NCBI GenBank assembly: GCA_030531005.1
Contig: JAUMTW010000007.1
Location: 31,856-95,855, forward strand
DNA from: Corynebacterium sp.
GTDB taxonomy: Bacteria; Actinomycetota; Actinomycetes; Mycobacteriales; Mycobacteriaceae
Direction: 5' to 3'
DNA: 64,000 nt
The position numbers were made by a program, and so were the translations under genes. The notes below the pieces were generated by a model. That model was not told the origin of the DNA. It did not search any database and saw nothing but the letters and a program-made list of their open reading frames with translations. Shown here piece by piece: positions 1 through 11,058 of this stretch; position 1 is the stretch's first letter; each line of letters starts with the position of its first letter.

Positions 1-197
1 CCGTGCGTAGTGGCATCCATACTCGCAACGGCAGCAGTCAAAGCATCAATTGCTGCATGCAATTGGGGTGCAGAACGAGCAACGTGTGGGGCCTGATGGT
101 GCTCGCCAGCGGTGGTGGTGGCGTCCGGCTGCGCTGGAAAAGGTCGTGCAGTAGAAATATCAGAGTCGGCAGCTGGCACAAAAATATCCGGGTGCAT
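1..197 (-). CDS. Partial hypothetical protein, N-terminal 65 residues
   Basis: An uninterrupted minus-strand frame opens with an ATG at 197 and runs off the left edge of the window. The visible 65 residues are rich in Ala, Pro, Thr and His, with no signal peptide, membrane segment or recognised motif. A GGGGAAG stretch about 13 bases upstream could serve as ribosome binding site. It is divergent from pheA, 34 bases away, so the two may share a promoter region. I do not recognise the family. A plus-strand frame over the same bases is composition-driven and less likely to be a gene. Confidence 0.45.
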   Translation of the reverse strand, partial: MHPDIFVPAADSDISTARPFPAQPDATTTAGEHHQAPHVARSAPQLHAAIDALTAAVASMDATTH

Positions 198-231
198 GAC
201 GAATAGCTTACTTCCCCTATATGGTTAGAGC

Positions 232-1215
232 ATGAAGATCGCGTATTTAGGCCCCGCTGGCACCTTTACTGAAGAAGCGCTTTGGCAGTTAGTCGCCCAA
301 AGTGAAGCTGAAAATTTTGGTGGTCTGATTACCTGCTCCGCAACGGATGTTGAAGCAGTTCCTATGCGCAATCCTGGTGTGGCAGTCGCCGCCGTCTACA
401 CCGGTGAGGTCGATGCCGCCTGTCTTGCCATCGAGAATTCTGTTGATGGCTATGTCACCCCCACTTATGATGCCTTAGCCGCATACCCGCACGATGATGG
501 CGTCCAAATTTATGATGAGTTCTACTTGCCGATCCGGTTTGCGATTATGGCTCGACCAGGTACCACTTTGGAAAGGGCGCGTACCTTTGCCACCCACCCG
601 GTAGCTCACCAACAAGTCCAACAGTGGCTTGCCCACAATGCCAGCCACCTAGAATTCCAGCCGGCATCTTCAAATGGGGCAGCCGCTGCCGCGGTTGCCT
701 CCGGTGACGTCGATGTCGCCGCCGCGCCCAAGAGGGCAGCGGAACTCTACGGTCTAGAAATTCTCGCTGATGACATCGCGGATTTCCGGGAAGCTCGCAC
801 CCGATTCGTTCTCATCGGGCCGAAAGGTAAGGCGCATCCACCAACGGGCAATGACCACACCAGTGTGATGTTCGTGGTCCCCGATGAACCGGGTAGCCTG
901 GCGAGTTGCCTGGCAGAACTCTCCTTGCGTGGTGTAGATATGACACGAATCGAATCTCGCCCGGCCACCCGCATCATGCAAGACATGCCTAAGAGTGAAG
1001 ATGTTTCCCAATACGGGCCGTATCGCTTCCATATTGATCTTGCTGGCCACATAGCTGATGATGCCGTCGCTGGCGCTTTGCAAGCACTTTATATGCGCAC
1101 CCGCTTATTGTGCTTTTTAGGATCGTGGCCCGCACGCAAAACTACGGTGAGCCCACAACAATCTTCGCGGGTACAAGAAGCCCTCGATTGGGTTGCCCAC
1201 GCACAAGGAAAATAG
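232..1215 (+). CDS. pheA: Prephenate dehydratase
   Basis: Converts prephenate to phenylpyruvate in cytosolic phenylalanine synthesis. The 327-residue protein opens with the family signature (GPAGTFTEEAL near residue 7), has the catalytic TRF motif at residues 190-192, and then a C-terminal ACT regulatory domain (about 205-285) with the GSLA loop and the ESRP motif at 241-244 that binds phenylalanine, so feedback inhibition is expected. It is a monofunctional enzyme without a chorismate mutase domain. In related genomes a phosphoglycerate mutase gene follows pheA; here the next gene is the convergent metallopeptidase, so that gene is missing at this spot. The start has only a weak ribosome binding site. 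Confidence 0.96.
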   Translation: MKIAYLGPAGTFTEEALWQLVAQSEAENFGGLITCSATDVEAVPMRNPGVAVAAVYTGEVDAACLAIENSVDGYVTPTYDALAAYPHDDGVQIYDEFYLPIRFAIMARPGTTLERARTFATHPVAHQQVQQWLAHNASHLEFQPASSNGAAAAAVASGDVDVAAAPKRAAELYGLEILADDIADFREARTRFVLIGPKGKAHPPTGNDHTSVMFVVPDEPGSLASCLAELSLRGVDMTRIESRPATRIMQDMPKSEDVSQYGPYRFHIDLAGHIADDAVAGALQALYMRTRLLCFLGSWPARKTTVSPQQSSRVQEALDWVAHAQGK

Positions 1216-1319
1216 GGGCGTTGGGTCTGGCTCACAGTGTCCGTGCACGGGCTCATGCTTGTGCTCGTGGGGCGTTGGGAGGTGGCTGCCTGCAGCTGGA
1301 TAGACTGAGTTTTCTGGCT

Positions 1320-1664
1320 TTAATAGCCTCGTTTGTGAAGGTCGGCATCACTGAGCCCAAAATAATGGCCGATCTCGTGGAGCATGACTCGACGTACGCG
1401 CTCTTGCAATTGCTCTTCGGTAGCGCACCTGCGTTGTATCGATTCCCGATACAAGGTGATAGTATCGGGCAATTTCCCGGCAATGCTATATGGACGCCGC
1501 GTGAGTGCTACCCCGTGGTAAAGCCCCAAAATATTAGGGTTCGTAGGGTGTTCATCCTCGATAAGGAAGGCCACATTGGCAACCTGTGCAGCGGTTTCGC
1601 GCGGTAAAGAATCTAATGCTGCTGTCACAAATTCATCAAAGCGCTGCTTACTAACCGCAACCAT
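1320..1664 (-). CDS. Zincin-like metallopeptidase family protein (Rv3836-type)
   Basis: Small cytosolic protein of 114 residues with an HEIGHYFGLSDADL motif near its C-terminus, the HExxH zinc site of the DUF1025/zincin-like metallopeptidase family; the trailing Asp can act as third zinc ligand. The substrate is unknown. It follows the septum-formation gene by 9 bases, so the two probably form one transcript. The same pair lies beside pheA and serS in Mycobacterium (Rv3835-Rv3836), which supports the assignment by synteny. Confidence 0.85.
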   Translation of the reverse strand: MVAVSKQRFDEFVTAALDSLPRETAAQVANVAFLIEDEHPTNPNILGLYHGVALTRRPYSIAGKLPDTITLYRESIQRRCATEEQLQERVRRVMLHEIGHYFGLSDADLHKRGY

Positions 1665-1673
1665 CAGCTCCTC

Positions 1674-2765
1674 CTAACCGCTATAGACATCAGGGTTGAC
1701 CACCGGATCACGCTCAGCGGGTGCAGCAGGTGGTGCTCCATTAATGGTGAACTCGCCGAGAGCGGAGCCCACTAAGGTGCCCATTTGCCCATCAACTGCA
1801 GCAATTAATGCACAGTTTACGCTATGGGAGCCCGATTCCCAGGAGTTTACTTCCAGTGGAATCCAGAAGGGAGTGAGGGTGGAGTGGTAAAGGGCATCAT
1901 CGCTCCCTAAGAAGGCCCGGGCATCTTCAGTACAGCGGTCTTGTAGATAGGTATCCTGCTCTTCGACTGTAGGTACGGTATCCGGGAAAATATTTTGTAG
2001 GTCCACCACACTAGTGACCTCCAGTGTGTGCTCGCTCTCGCAAGCAACCTGGCGCATCACATCATTTTCTGAGGTCTGAATACAATCACCAGGGTTAAAA
2101 ATACGAGCCTGATCCTGCTCTTGAGCCCGGCCAGTCGTGGTAAGTACGTTGCCTTCTTCATCGGTTACCTGCACCCCGCAGAGTAAGGTGCGATCCCCAG
2201 CTTCCCACTGAGACGTGGGTGGCAGAATCGACGCTACCGAATAGCGGCCACGAGAATCATACAGTCCATCCAAATATTGGATAGTCGGATTTAAGCAGAG
2301 TTCCTCGCGCAGTTGCGCTTGGCGGGTTGTATCTGGCATCGCGGCATCGCGGCCAAATTCACTGGCAGGGTAGGTGCTGAGATCCTCGCGGCTGGAAACT
2401 TCAAAGCGATGTTCATTAGCGCAATCGGTTTGTTCAAAGTTTTCGATGCCATCCTCGGTGGGATCCCACGTCAGGCAGCTACCGGCATCAGCAGTTGTGA
2501 AAGACGCAACCTGCGTTGTCGTCTCTGTGGTGGAAGTCTCCAAGGCAGCAGAGCTTTCCTCGGTGCTGCGGGTCGCGAAAAAGGCAATGATCGCGACTAT
2601 CACTAAAACAATAATAATGGCCACGAGTTGTAGAAAACGCGAAAAACGCCGCAGAGGAGGCTGGGACGCTTTAGGAGATTGGGAGGGGCGCTGCACTCGT
2701 TCACTGTGGTAGTAGCCGGACTCGCGGGGGACACGGCGGGGAGTGGGTTCATTGCGCTGACTCAT
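1674..2765 (-). CDS. Septum-formation family membrane protein (Rv3835-type)
   Basis: A 363-residue protein: a basic, Pro/Ser-rich cytoplasmic N-terminus (1-45), one membrane helix (about 46-67), a Ser/Thr/Glu linker, and an extracellular part holding two copies of a Cys-containing module (GSCLTW...DCANEHRFEV and GDCIQT...ACESEHTLEV), as in the septum-formation/DUF4190-linked family. The paired Cys residues probably form disulfides outside the membrane. The exact role is unknown; the family name comes from Streptomyces. It is divergent from serS with about 137 bases between them and upstream of the metallopeptidase gene in one operon. Confidence 0.8.
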   Translation of the reverse strand: MSQRNEPTPRRVPRESGYYHSERVQRPSQSPKASQPPLRRFSRFLQLVAIIIVLVIVAIIAFFATRSTEESSAALETSTTETTTQVASFTTADAGSCLTWDPTEDGIENFEQTDCANEHRFEVSSREDLSTYPASEFGRDAAMPDTTRQAQLREELCLNPTIQYLDGLYDSRGRYSVASILPPTSQWEAGDRTLLCGVQVTDEEGNVLTTTGRAQEQDQARIFNPGDCIQTSENDVMRQVACESEHTLEVTSVVDLQNIFPDTVPTVEEQDTYLQDRCTEDARAFLGSDDALYHSTLTPFWIPLEVNSWESGSHSVNCALIAAVDGQMGTLVGSALGEFTINGAPPAAPAERDPVVNPDVYSG

Positions 2766-2902
2766 ATTCTCTATGATGCCATGCCGGTTGCTTTGGTGCG
2801 GAGTGGTGCTGCAGGCTTGGGTAGGAGTCGGAGGAACCTCCGGGTCAGAAAATATGGGCGTCTGCTGGCAGGGGCCTCCATAAAGCAGGTAAAGTACAAG
2901 AT

Positions 2903-4162
2903 GTGATCGATCTAAAATTCTTGCGCGAAAACCCTGATGTAGTCCGAGAGTCCCAACGCACCCGTGGAGAAGACCCTGGGCTGGTTGATGAACTCTTAGC
3001 TGCTGATGAGCAGCGGCGCACTACTATCCAACGCGCGGATGAGCTGCGTCAGGAGCAAAAAACTTTCGGCAAGAAGATTGGTCAAGCTGCTCCGGCAGAT
3101 CGCCCGGCTTTATTGGAGAATGCCAATACCCTAAAAGCCAATCTTAAAGAAGCTGAAGCGGCCCAGAATGCAGCTGAGGCAGCCGTTTTCGACCTACAGA
3201 TGCGTCTGGGCAATGTGGTGGAAGGCGCCCCGGCTGGCGGCGAGGATGACTATGTAGTCCTTGAGCACGTGGGTGAGCCTAAGGCCTTTGATTTTGATCC
3301 TAAGGACCACCTGGAGTTGGGTGAATCCTTAGGGCTGATCGATGTTAAGCGCGGTACCAAGGTTGGCGGTGCTCGCTTCTACTATCTGACCGGTGATGGA
3401 GCATTGCTGCAATTGGGCATGCTCAACTTGGCAGTGCAAAAGGCCACCCAGGCTGGATTCCAATTGATGATTCCACCAGTGTTAGTGCGCCCGGACATCA
3501 TGCAAGGCACCGGCTTCTTAGGCGCACACGCTGAGGAAATTTACCGCCTAGAACGCGATGATCTTTACCTCGTGGGTACTTCGGAGGTGGCCTTGGCTGG
3601 TTATCACCAAGGCGAAATTATTGACTTAAGCAAGGGGCCGGTCCGCTATGCAGGCTGGTCTAGCTGCTTCCGCCGTGAAGCTGGTTCCTATGGCAAAGAT
3701 ACGCGGGGGATTTTGCGTGTGCACCAATTCGATAAAGTCGAAATGTTTGTGTACTGCAAGCCGGAAGAAGCAGCGACGCAGCATCAGCAGCTATTGCACA
3801 TGGAGCGCGATATGCTTTCTGCAGTTGAGGTGCCTTATCGAGTTATTGATATTGCGGGCGGCGACCTGGGCTCTTCGGCTGCTCGTAAGTTTGATACTGA
3901 GGCATGGGTTCCAACCCAGCAGACTTACCGTGAGCTGACTTCGACGTCGAATTGCACCACGTTCCAGGCGCGTCGTCTCCAGACTCGCTACCGTGATGAA
4001 CAGGGTAAAGCCCAGGTTTGCGCTACGTTGAATGGAACTTTGGCTACCACTCGTTGGCTGGTCGCCATCCTGGAGAACAATCAACAAGCTGATGGTTCGG
4101 TTGTGGTCCCTGCGGCTCTGCGGCCTTTCGTTGGCAAGGAAGTGCTCGAACCGCGCCGGTAA
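2903..4162 (+). CDS. serS: Seryl-tRNA synthetase
   Basis: Charges tRNA-Ser with serine. The 419-residue protein has the N-terminal coiled-coil arm (about residues 25-105, rich in Glu, Lys and Arg) that grips the long variable arm of tRNA-Ser, then a class II catalytic core with motif 2 ([14 protein letters not shown]) and the [17 protein letters not shown] motif 3 region. The start is a GTG at 2903; an ATG two bases earlier is out of frame. Length matches the family. Synteny with pheA and Rv3835-Rv3836 homologues agrees. Confidence 0.97.
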   Translation: MIDLKFLRENPDVVRESQRTRGEDPGLVDELLAADEQRRTTIQRADELRQEQKTFGKKIGQAAPADRPALLENANTLKANLKEAEAAQNAAEAAVFDLQMRLGNVVEGAPAGGEDDYVVLEHVGEPKAFDFDPKDHLELGESLGLIDVKRGTKVGGARFYYLTGDGALLQLGMLNLAVQKATQAGFQLMIPPVLVRPDIMQGTGFLGAHAEEIYRLERDDLYLVGTSEVALAGYHQGEIIDLSKGPVRYAGWSSCFRREAGSYGKDTRGILRVHQFDKVEMFVYCKPEEAATQHQQLLHMERDMLSAVEVPYRVIDIAGGDLGSSAARKFDTEAWVPTQQTYRELTSTSNCTTFQARRLQTRYRDEQGKAQVCATLNGTLATTRWLVAILENNQQADGSVVVPAALRPFVGKEVLEPRR

Positions 4163-4180
4163 GTCTGGCGATGCAGCTTG

Positions 4181-4235
4181 GCTGGCTCAGGCTGGCTCAG
4201 GCTGGCGCATCGTTGAATCTGGCGCATCGTTGAAT
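4181..4235. repeat. Short tandem duplications downstream of serS
   Basis: Two back-to-back copies of the 10-mer GCTGGCTCAG (4181-4200) are followed by two perfect copies of a 17-mer, CTGGCGCATCGTTGAAT (4202-4218 and 4219-4235). They lie in the non-coding gap between serS and the acyltransferase gene. They look like replication-slippage products; no function is evident. Confidence 0.85.
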
Positions 4236-4363
4236 TACGGTGGTCACGTCTATTGTGACATTCGTACAAGTGCATATGGTATACCTGCTGGTCCCCGCGG
4301 CTTGAACACGAGGAGCGGCTGCTAGCAGGGCCCTGTGTTGGCAGCTGATCAAAAGGAATTCGC

Positions 4364-5290
4364 ATGCAGCAACCTCCACGCTCTGACCTAGAACTTCGAG
4401 AAATGTTCTGGGTGCCAGCAGACCTGCCCCACTATGCAGATCACCCGCAAGAAGCTGGCGAGAAATTCTACGGGTTTATCATCCGAGGATTCCGCCGTTT
4501 GATGCGTCTGCAACGCCTGGAACTCGTCGTCGATGGCGTAGAGCGGGTACCTGCAACTGGTGGGGCAGTGCTTGCGATCAATCACACCGGCTATTTCGAT
4601 TTTGTCTATGCCGGGATTGCGGCTCACCTGCGCGGGCACCGCTTGATGCGCTTTATGGCAAAACAAGAAATTTTCCGAGTTCGTGGTTTGGGTCGGATCA
4701 TGAATGCCATGGGGCATATTCCCGTCGATCGGGCAGCAGGTGCAGGAGCACTCGATACTGCAGTACGTGAAGTCAGCCAGGGTAAACTCTTAGGAATTTT
4801 CCCCGAAGGCACGATTTCACGCTCTTTGGAAGTCGCCCGCGATCTACGCACGGGCGCGGTACGCATTGCCCATGATGCCAAGGTGCCGCTTATCCCCATC
4901 GCTGTTTGGGGCTCCCAACGCGTGTGGAGCAAAGAAAAGCCCCGCAATCTCGGCCGTTCCAAACTCCCGGTGTGGATCCGGGTGGGTGCGCCGTTGGTAA
5001 CTACTGGGGATCCGGTCGCTGATACCGCTGTCTTGCGTACAGCTATGGTGGATCTGGTTGCAGAGTTACGCGATGAATATGAACATACCTATGGTCCCTT
5101 CCCAGGTGGGGAGCCATGGCGTCCGGCTGCGCTTGGTGGTAGCGCCCCAACTTTGGATGAGGCCGAAGCAATTGCTGCCCAGGAGCGTGCCGCGCGCCAG
5201 GCGAAGAAGCAAAAGCAAATAGCCCAGGCTGCCGCATCGGCAGAAAAAGGCGAGCCGAAGAAGGCTTGGTGGGCTAAACTTAAGAGGTAG
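4364..5290 (+). CDS. 1-acyl-sn-glycerol-3-phosphate acyltransferase family protein
   Basis: PlsC-family acyltransferase of 308 residues, expected to transfer an acyl chain to a glycerophospholipid precursor at the cytoplasmic face of the membrane. The catalytic HX4D motif is NHTGYFD near residues 68-73, and the substrate-binding FPEGTISRS motif lies near 147. The C-terminus is charged and Lys/Ala-rich (QAKKQKQIAQAAASAEKG), a feature seen in corynebacterial members. A good AAGGAA ribosome binding site precedes the ATG. Thirteen bases separate it from the HAD gene, so they are likely co-transcribed. Confidence 0.9.
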   Translation: MQQPPRSDLELREMFWVPADLPHYADHPQEAGEKFYGFIIRGFRRLMRLQRLELVVDGVERVPATGGAVLAINHTGYFDFVYAGIAAHLRGHRLMRFMAKQEIFRVRGLGRIMNAMGHIPVDRAAGAGALDTAVREVSQGKLLGIFPEGTISRSLEVARDLRTGAVRIAHDAKVPLIPIAVWGSQRVWSKEKPRNLGRSKLPVWIRVGAPLVTTGDPVADTAVLRTAMVDLVAELRDEYEHTYGPFPGGEPWRPAALGGSAPTLDEAEAIAAQERAARQAKKQKQIAQAAASAEKGEPKKAWWAKLKR

Positions 5291-5303
5291 AAATGAGGTT
5301 CCC

Positions 5304-6137
5304 ATGGCAACGAAAGAAACCTGGCGCCCGCGCCTTGTAGTAAGTGATTTAGACGGCACTCTCATCAATAGTTATGAGCGGGTTACTGACCGCCTGCAGA
5401 AGGTGATTGCGCAGCTCAGCCCAGAGATGACCTTTATCCTTGCCACGGGGAGGCCCATGCGCTGGGTGCAGCCCATTGTGGACCAAATTCCTATTCAGCC
5501 GCTTTGTCTGTGCGGTAATGGGGCTGTCGTATATGACTCTGCCAATGATCGCGTATTACAGACAGATGCCCTTTCTCCTGAAGCTATCGCTTCGGTCATC
5601 CGGGTCGCCCAGGAACATGTTGATGATGTGAGCTTTGCTGTCGAGCGTGCTGGCAACAGTGCCTTGGATACTAGTAAAGGTGCGCTCTTCGCAGTGACTG
5701 CGGACTACCCTCATGCTTGGGATAGTGATGAGCACCTGATTGAAACCCCTGAAGAGATGGCCAGCCGAGGTGCAATAAAGCTTTTGATTCGCAGTCCGCT
5801 GCTTAGCTCGCAGCGCCTCTATGACCTGGTTGCGCCACATATTGCCTCCGATCTCGCGCATGTGACCTTCTCTATGCCAGATGGATTATTAGAAGTATCA
5901 CGCCCCGGAGTCACCAAGGGTGCGGCGCTGCGCCAGCTGGCCCCTTCCTTAGGCTTTGACTCCAGTGAAGCTATCGCCTTCGGGGATATGCCGAATGATG
6001 TTGAGATGCTGCAGTGGGCACATTATGCGGTTGCGATGGGAACTGCTCCAGAAGAGGTTCGTGCAGTAGCTCATGAGGTGACCGCTTCTCATAATGAGGA
6101 TGGTGTCGCACTGGTTCTTGAGCGCTTCTGTTCCTAA
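5304..6137 (+). CDS. HAD-superfamily (Cof-type) phosphatase
   Basis: A 277-residue Cof/IIB-type haloacid-dehalogenase hydrolase. Motif I is SDLDGTLINS (residues 13-22) with the two catalytic Asp residues, motif II is LATGRP, and the C-terminal GDMPNDVEML supplies the metal-binding acidic residues. Such enzymes dephosphorylate sugar phosphates or cofactors; the substrate cannot be told from sequence. It is directly downstream of the acyltransferase gene in the same probable operon. Confidence 0.9.
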   Translation: MATKETWRPRLVVSDLDGTLINSYERVTDRLQKVIAQLSPEMTFILATGRPMRWVQPIVDQIPIQPLCLCGNGAVVYDSANDRVLQTDALSPEAIASVIRVAQEHVDDVSFAVERAGNSALDTSKGALFAVTADYPHAWDSDEHLIETPEEMASRGAIKLLIRSPLLSSQRLYDLVAPHIASDLAHVTFSMPDGLLEVSRPGVTKGAALRQLAPSLGFDSSEAIAFGDMPNDVEMLQWAHYAVAMGTAPEEVRAVAHEVTASHNEDGVALVLERFCS

Positions 6138-6327
6138 GAACATCAGTTGCCCATTGTCGGCGTACTTGGCGCAGAGTTGTCGTAGAGTCTTTATGCTTGA
6201 AATGTTTGGCCTTGAAACCAGGCTTGGTTATTTTGTCTAGCTTATAGAAAATTAGCCGGGCCTGGTTGTGTGCGTTCGGGTGCAAGGCAGCCTCGGGTTA
6301 GGAGGCATCATGTCAGTGTAATATGCA

Positions 6328-6376
6328 TAAAAAATAACTCCCCGGTGCTGCTGAAAAGCGAGCGGTGGGGAGTTAT
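6328..6376 (-). terminator. Intrinsic terminator of the amidase gene
   Basis: Ten-base inverted repeat ATAACTCCCC / GGGGAGTTAT (6334-6343 and 6367-6376). Read on the minus strand the hairpin is followed by a T-rich tract (ATTTTTTAT). It lies 37 bases past the stop of the minus-strand amidase gene. Confidence 0.8.
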
Positions 6377-6412
6377 GAAATGCGCGCTCGAAGGGCGGCG
6401 CGGCAAGAAAGC

Positions 6413-8761
6413 TTAGGAAGCTACATTGATGTCAACGGCACCAGTTGCTGGGTTCCAGGAGATGCTGCCATTTTGGAACTGGGTCACGTAGCTACCGTTG
6501 CTGAGTACTGGGTTGCTGGTTGGCAGCCCCAGAGGACCAACTTCGAAGCCTTGAGAAGCCCAGGCATCACCTAGGGCGCCCCAAAGTGCGTGGGTGCCGG
6601 TGGCTTCATTGGAAACAATGATGCCGTTATCGAACAGCGCGTACGCGATTTCCTTGCCATCGATGGTGGAGGAGTACTTCTGCTTTGCAGAGCGGGAGTC
6701 GCCAAGCACCTCACCGTATTGGGCGATGATGTTCGCCCAGGCTTGTTCGATCTGGGAAGAGCCATTCCGGCTGAGCAGGTTTTGGGCAACCGCCGGTAGA
6801 TCGGCTAAGCGCAGACCATTAATAATCTCGACATTCCCTAAGGTATCCAGGGTGCCGGGAATATTGGCTTGGGCAATCGCGCGCAGGCCGAGTGCAACCA
6901 AAGAATCAACAGCATCGGTAGCGGTGGCATAACTATCGGCATTGAGTAGCTGGTTAATCAAGGCTACTGCCTGGGTAGGAGTACTTCCGAAGGACGCCGC
7001 GATATTGGAGCCGGTAGCCGCAGCGCCAGTGCTTGACACGCTGCTGACAGTTTCCAGAGAAGCAGACGTTTGGTTTGGACTTGGAGAAACGCTCGGCGAG
7101 GTAACAGTTACATTTTGGGCCGCACCCAGGTTCGCAGCGCTGGTCGGGGTGGTGGTAGCGACGGTAGCATCCGCGGAAGTGGTAGCAGGCATTGTATTCG
7201 TCGTACCTGCAGCGGCACTACTCGAACGAGGAGCTGTACTACTAGTTGTAGGTGCCGCAGAAGTAGCCGCACCGCTTGAAGCGGCGGCACTACTGGTGGA
7301 TGAAGAGGTGGCAGTAGTAGTGCTGCCTGCTCCTTGTTCTGGTACGGCAGCCTGGGTACTTGGGGTACTTGCAGCCTGGCCAGAAACTATTGAGTCGTAC
7401 TTACTTTTCGCGATGGCTCGGATATTGCTCATCTGCGCGTAGCCGTAGTCACCAGGGCAGGTGGTCAGACCAACATCGCGGTGTGCAAAGATATTTGGCA
7501 GGTTCACGCTGGTGCCAGCGGAGTACTTGGAGTAGCTGGTGCCCTCAGAGACGTGGGTGTGGTTGCCCGTCGGATCCAAGCCGGCAACAGCGGCGCGCCA
7601 ACCCAGAATTGCGCCTACAGACTCAATCATTGCGGTAGTGGTAGGCGAAGTCTGGTAGTTGCCCATCATTGACACAGCCCAGGTGTTGCGGTTGAAGCCA
7701 CCTGCGTGGGCGCCGTATACATCCTTGTTCAAGCCGCCATAACGACCCTCGTAGATGTTGCCGTACTTATCGACCAGCGACTGGTATCCGACATCGCACC
7801 AACCCAAGGTCTGCGCATGGTAGAGGTATACACCACGGACGATGCCAGGAGCTTGAGATTCGGTGTAATTATTCGAACCCGCGGTGTGGTGCACGGTCAA
7901 ACCAGTAACGCCACCATCGAAGTACTGTGGGGTTTGGCAACGCAGGGACTCATCAGCACCCCAGCCCGCGCGGGAGATTACTCGTGGCATGCCATCAGAA
8001 TCTGCGGTTAAGTCAATACCATTGGCAGGCAGCTCAGATTCGCCGCCATCAATGAATACAACTTCATAGTTATTCGGGTCAGAGACCTCTGCAACTGGAG
8101 CGATGGTGTCATAGTCTAGAGGGGTAGGTGCCCCGGTGGACTCAGTGCCATCGGTATTGCTGATGGTGGACTTAGTGCTCACACTGGATTTAGTGCTCAC
8201 GCTGGAAGGTTCGCTGGCGGCAGCTTCAGGTGTGGCTGCAGTGTCTCCGGAATCGGTAGCGCTCTTGGTGTGCTCATCGGCGTAGAAGTCTACACCGGAC
8301 ATGGAGACCTGAATACGAGTGGTGGGCTCCACGTAGACGAGCTCGGTGCCGTGGCGTGCAGAATCAGTCGCATCGGAAAGATCATAAGGATCGGTGTCGT
8401 ACCACTGCGACCAACTGCCATCTTGAAGCATGGATCGCACGAAGACGGCGACGTCCTTATTACCCTTCCAGGTCACTGCGACCATTGAGAACGGATCTTC
8501 TTGGGTGAATTCCTTGACGGTACGTGCCCCACCTTCGCCACCTTGGGCGTTGATAGCAGCATCGTCGACGACGACGTTCTCGCCATCAGAGAGGTTGCTG
8601 CTGGCAACCGAAGGGGTAATTGGATCAATAGCAGTGCCGTCGGTACGCAGCACATTGGTTGCTTGCACTCCCACGAGAGCGGAAGCCATAACAGCGACTG
8701 CAGAGACAAAGGCAGTTGTCGGGCGCAGGCGCTTAGTAGTGAGTCGGCGTCGTTGCTGCAA
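6413..8761 (-). CDS. Secreted PGRP-type N-acetylmuramoyl-L-alanine amidase with LGFP repeats (Rv3811-like)
   Basis: A 782-residue exported peptidoglycan hydrolase. After a basic N-terminus with a hydrophobic signal segment (about 15-35), a central amidase_2/PGRP domain (about 265-450) carries the zinc ligands His (VHHTAG), His (FAHRDVG) and Cys (TTCPGDYG). A long Ser/Thr/Ala linker follows (about 460-570), and the last 120 residues hold LGFP-type repeats (VGPLGLPTSNPV, FQNGSISWNPATGAV) that anchor proteins to the mycolate-arabinogalactan wall. The start is a TTG at 8761 with AGGAG nine bases upstream. Synteny with glf matches Rv3811-Rv3809c of Mycobacterium. Confidence 0.92.
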   Translation of the reverse strand: MQQRRRLTTKRLRPTTAFVSAVAVMASALVGVQATNVLRTDGTAIDPITPSVASSNLSDGENVVVDDAAINAQGGEGGARTVKEFTQEDPFSMVAVTWKGNKDVAVFVRSMLQDGSWSQWYDTDPYDLSDATDSARHGTELVYVEPTTRIQVSMSGVDFYADEHTKSATDSGDTAATPEAAASEPSSVSTKSSVSTKSTISNTDGTESTGAPTPLDYDTIAPVAEVSDPNNYEVVFIDGGESELPANGIDLTADSDGMPRVISRAGWGADESLRCQTPQYFDGGVTGLTVHHTAGSNNYTESQAPGIVRGVYLYHAQTLGWCDVGYQSLVDKYGNIYEGRYGGLNKDVYGAHAGGFNRNTWAVSMMGNYQTSPTTTAMIESVGAILGWRAAVAGLDPTGNHTHVSEGTSYSKYSAGTSVNLPNIFAHRDVGLTTCPGDYGYAQMSNIRAIAKSKYDSIVSGQAASTPSTQAAVPEQGAGSTTTATSSSTSSAAASSGAATSAAPTTSSTAPRSSSAAAGTTNTMPATTSADATVATTTPTSAANLGAAQNVTVTSPSVSPSPNQTSASLETVSSVSSTGAAATGSNIAASFGSTPTQAVALINQLLNADSYATATDAVDSLVALGLRAIAQANIPGTLDTLGNVEIINGLRLADLPAVAQNLLSRNGSSQIEQAWANIIAQYGEVLGDSRSAKQKYSSTIDGKEIAYALFDNGIIVSNEATGTHALWGALGDAWASQGFEVGPLGLPTSNPVLSNGSYVTQFQNGSISWNPATGAVDINVAS

Positions 8762-9056
8762 GAGAACGATCTCCTAACATCTGGTGCTTGTGTAATTCGT
8801 GTGACTGCTGTTAATTAGAGTCAATCTTTGTTAATGGTAGAGGATGGAGTGATAAAAATAAACACTGAATGTCAAAATGCGCCCAAAATAGTGGGAAAGG
8901 ATAGCGGAATTCATCCCGATAACACCATTTATGGTGGGCCACAGCGGTCGATTCAGGCGCCAGCTACACCTATATATATGGCTTATCTTTCTTGGGGATG
9001 TTGTTGCTAAGGCTCGCAGCTGCTGTGAAGTCGTAGCGGTAAACGAGCATATTTAG

Positions 9057-10274
<1,218 letters not shown>

Positions 10275-10396
10275 GCACAGCGATAGCGATGCAGAACGCA
10301 GGGGATAAGGGGCGCTGGGAGCTTTTTAGGCCCAGAGGGTCTCTACTTTATAGGTAAAATGACGCTGCTTCGGTCTGCGCTGTTTGAATTGCTGTA

Positions 10397-10440
10397 AGCC
10401 GCACGCCGAGGTCTCAATCTCGATGTGCGGCTATTTGTTT
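10397..10440 (+). terminator. Intrinsic terminator after glf
   Basis: Inverted repeat AGCCGCAC / GTGCGGCT (10397-10404 and 10425-10432) followed by the T-rich ATTTGTTTT. It lies about 120 bases past the glf stop. Confidence 0.65.
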
Positions 10441-11058
10441 TGGATGTATAGGTGACGCACAGTAACGCACAGGATTTTCGCTTCTTGTTGTAGCGGGGAG
10501 GGCGCCCAATTCTGCTTGCATCCTTTATCTACTCTATCTAAGCTGCTCTCGCGTTAATTTCTGACAACAACCAAGGATATTGCTTCGAATATTGCAGCTA
10601 TTCTTGTCAAAGTTGTGTGCACTAGGTAGGAACTTTGCAAAAATTGCTTTCGCTTTCGCAGAATCTTAGAATTTCTTGTCTCATGTCACCACCCCCACCA
10701 AAAGTGTTTTACATCACATTATGGTGGAGGTGTGTAGCGCTGTGGATGTAGGTTTTGGGAAACGGCTCAGCGCATGCCAGACCTCTTATATGTCGTGTGG
10801 ACTGCATGTTTGATGAAATTGGGTGACTTTGACGTCTGGATTAATGTTTTTGTTTGCCTATGTAGCGCTAAGATGGAGTGTGAGTTAATTGACAGTACGG
10901 GGGTAAAATGTAAAGCGAAAAATTCCTACAAGCTTAAATCGAGCTTAGTATCAGCCTTGTACTAAATAAGCGTTGCTCGGGAATAAGCTCCCAAAGCAGA
11001 AGTTGGAGCTGTGCATCGAAGTCTGCAGCAGCATCTCTTAGAGGAAGGCATCATACCT
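10441..11058. other. Long intergenic region upstream of the secreted hydrolase gene
   Basis: About 620 bases without a convincing gene. A 63-codon open frame at 10774-10965 has no ribosome binding site or recognisable product. The sequence is AT-richer than its surroundings, which fits a promoter region for the secreted hydrolase; I see no clear operator. Confidence 0.6.

Noticed and set aside
10774-10965. 63-codon open frame upstream of the secreted hydrolase gene
   Set aside because: No ribosome binding site, odd composition, no similarity I can see.
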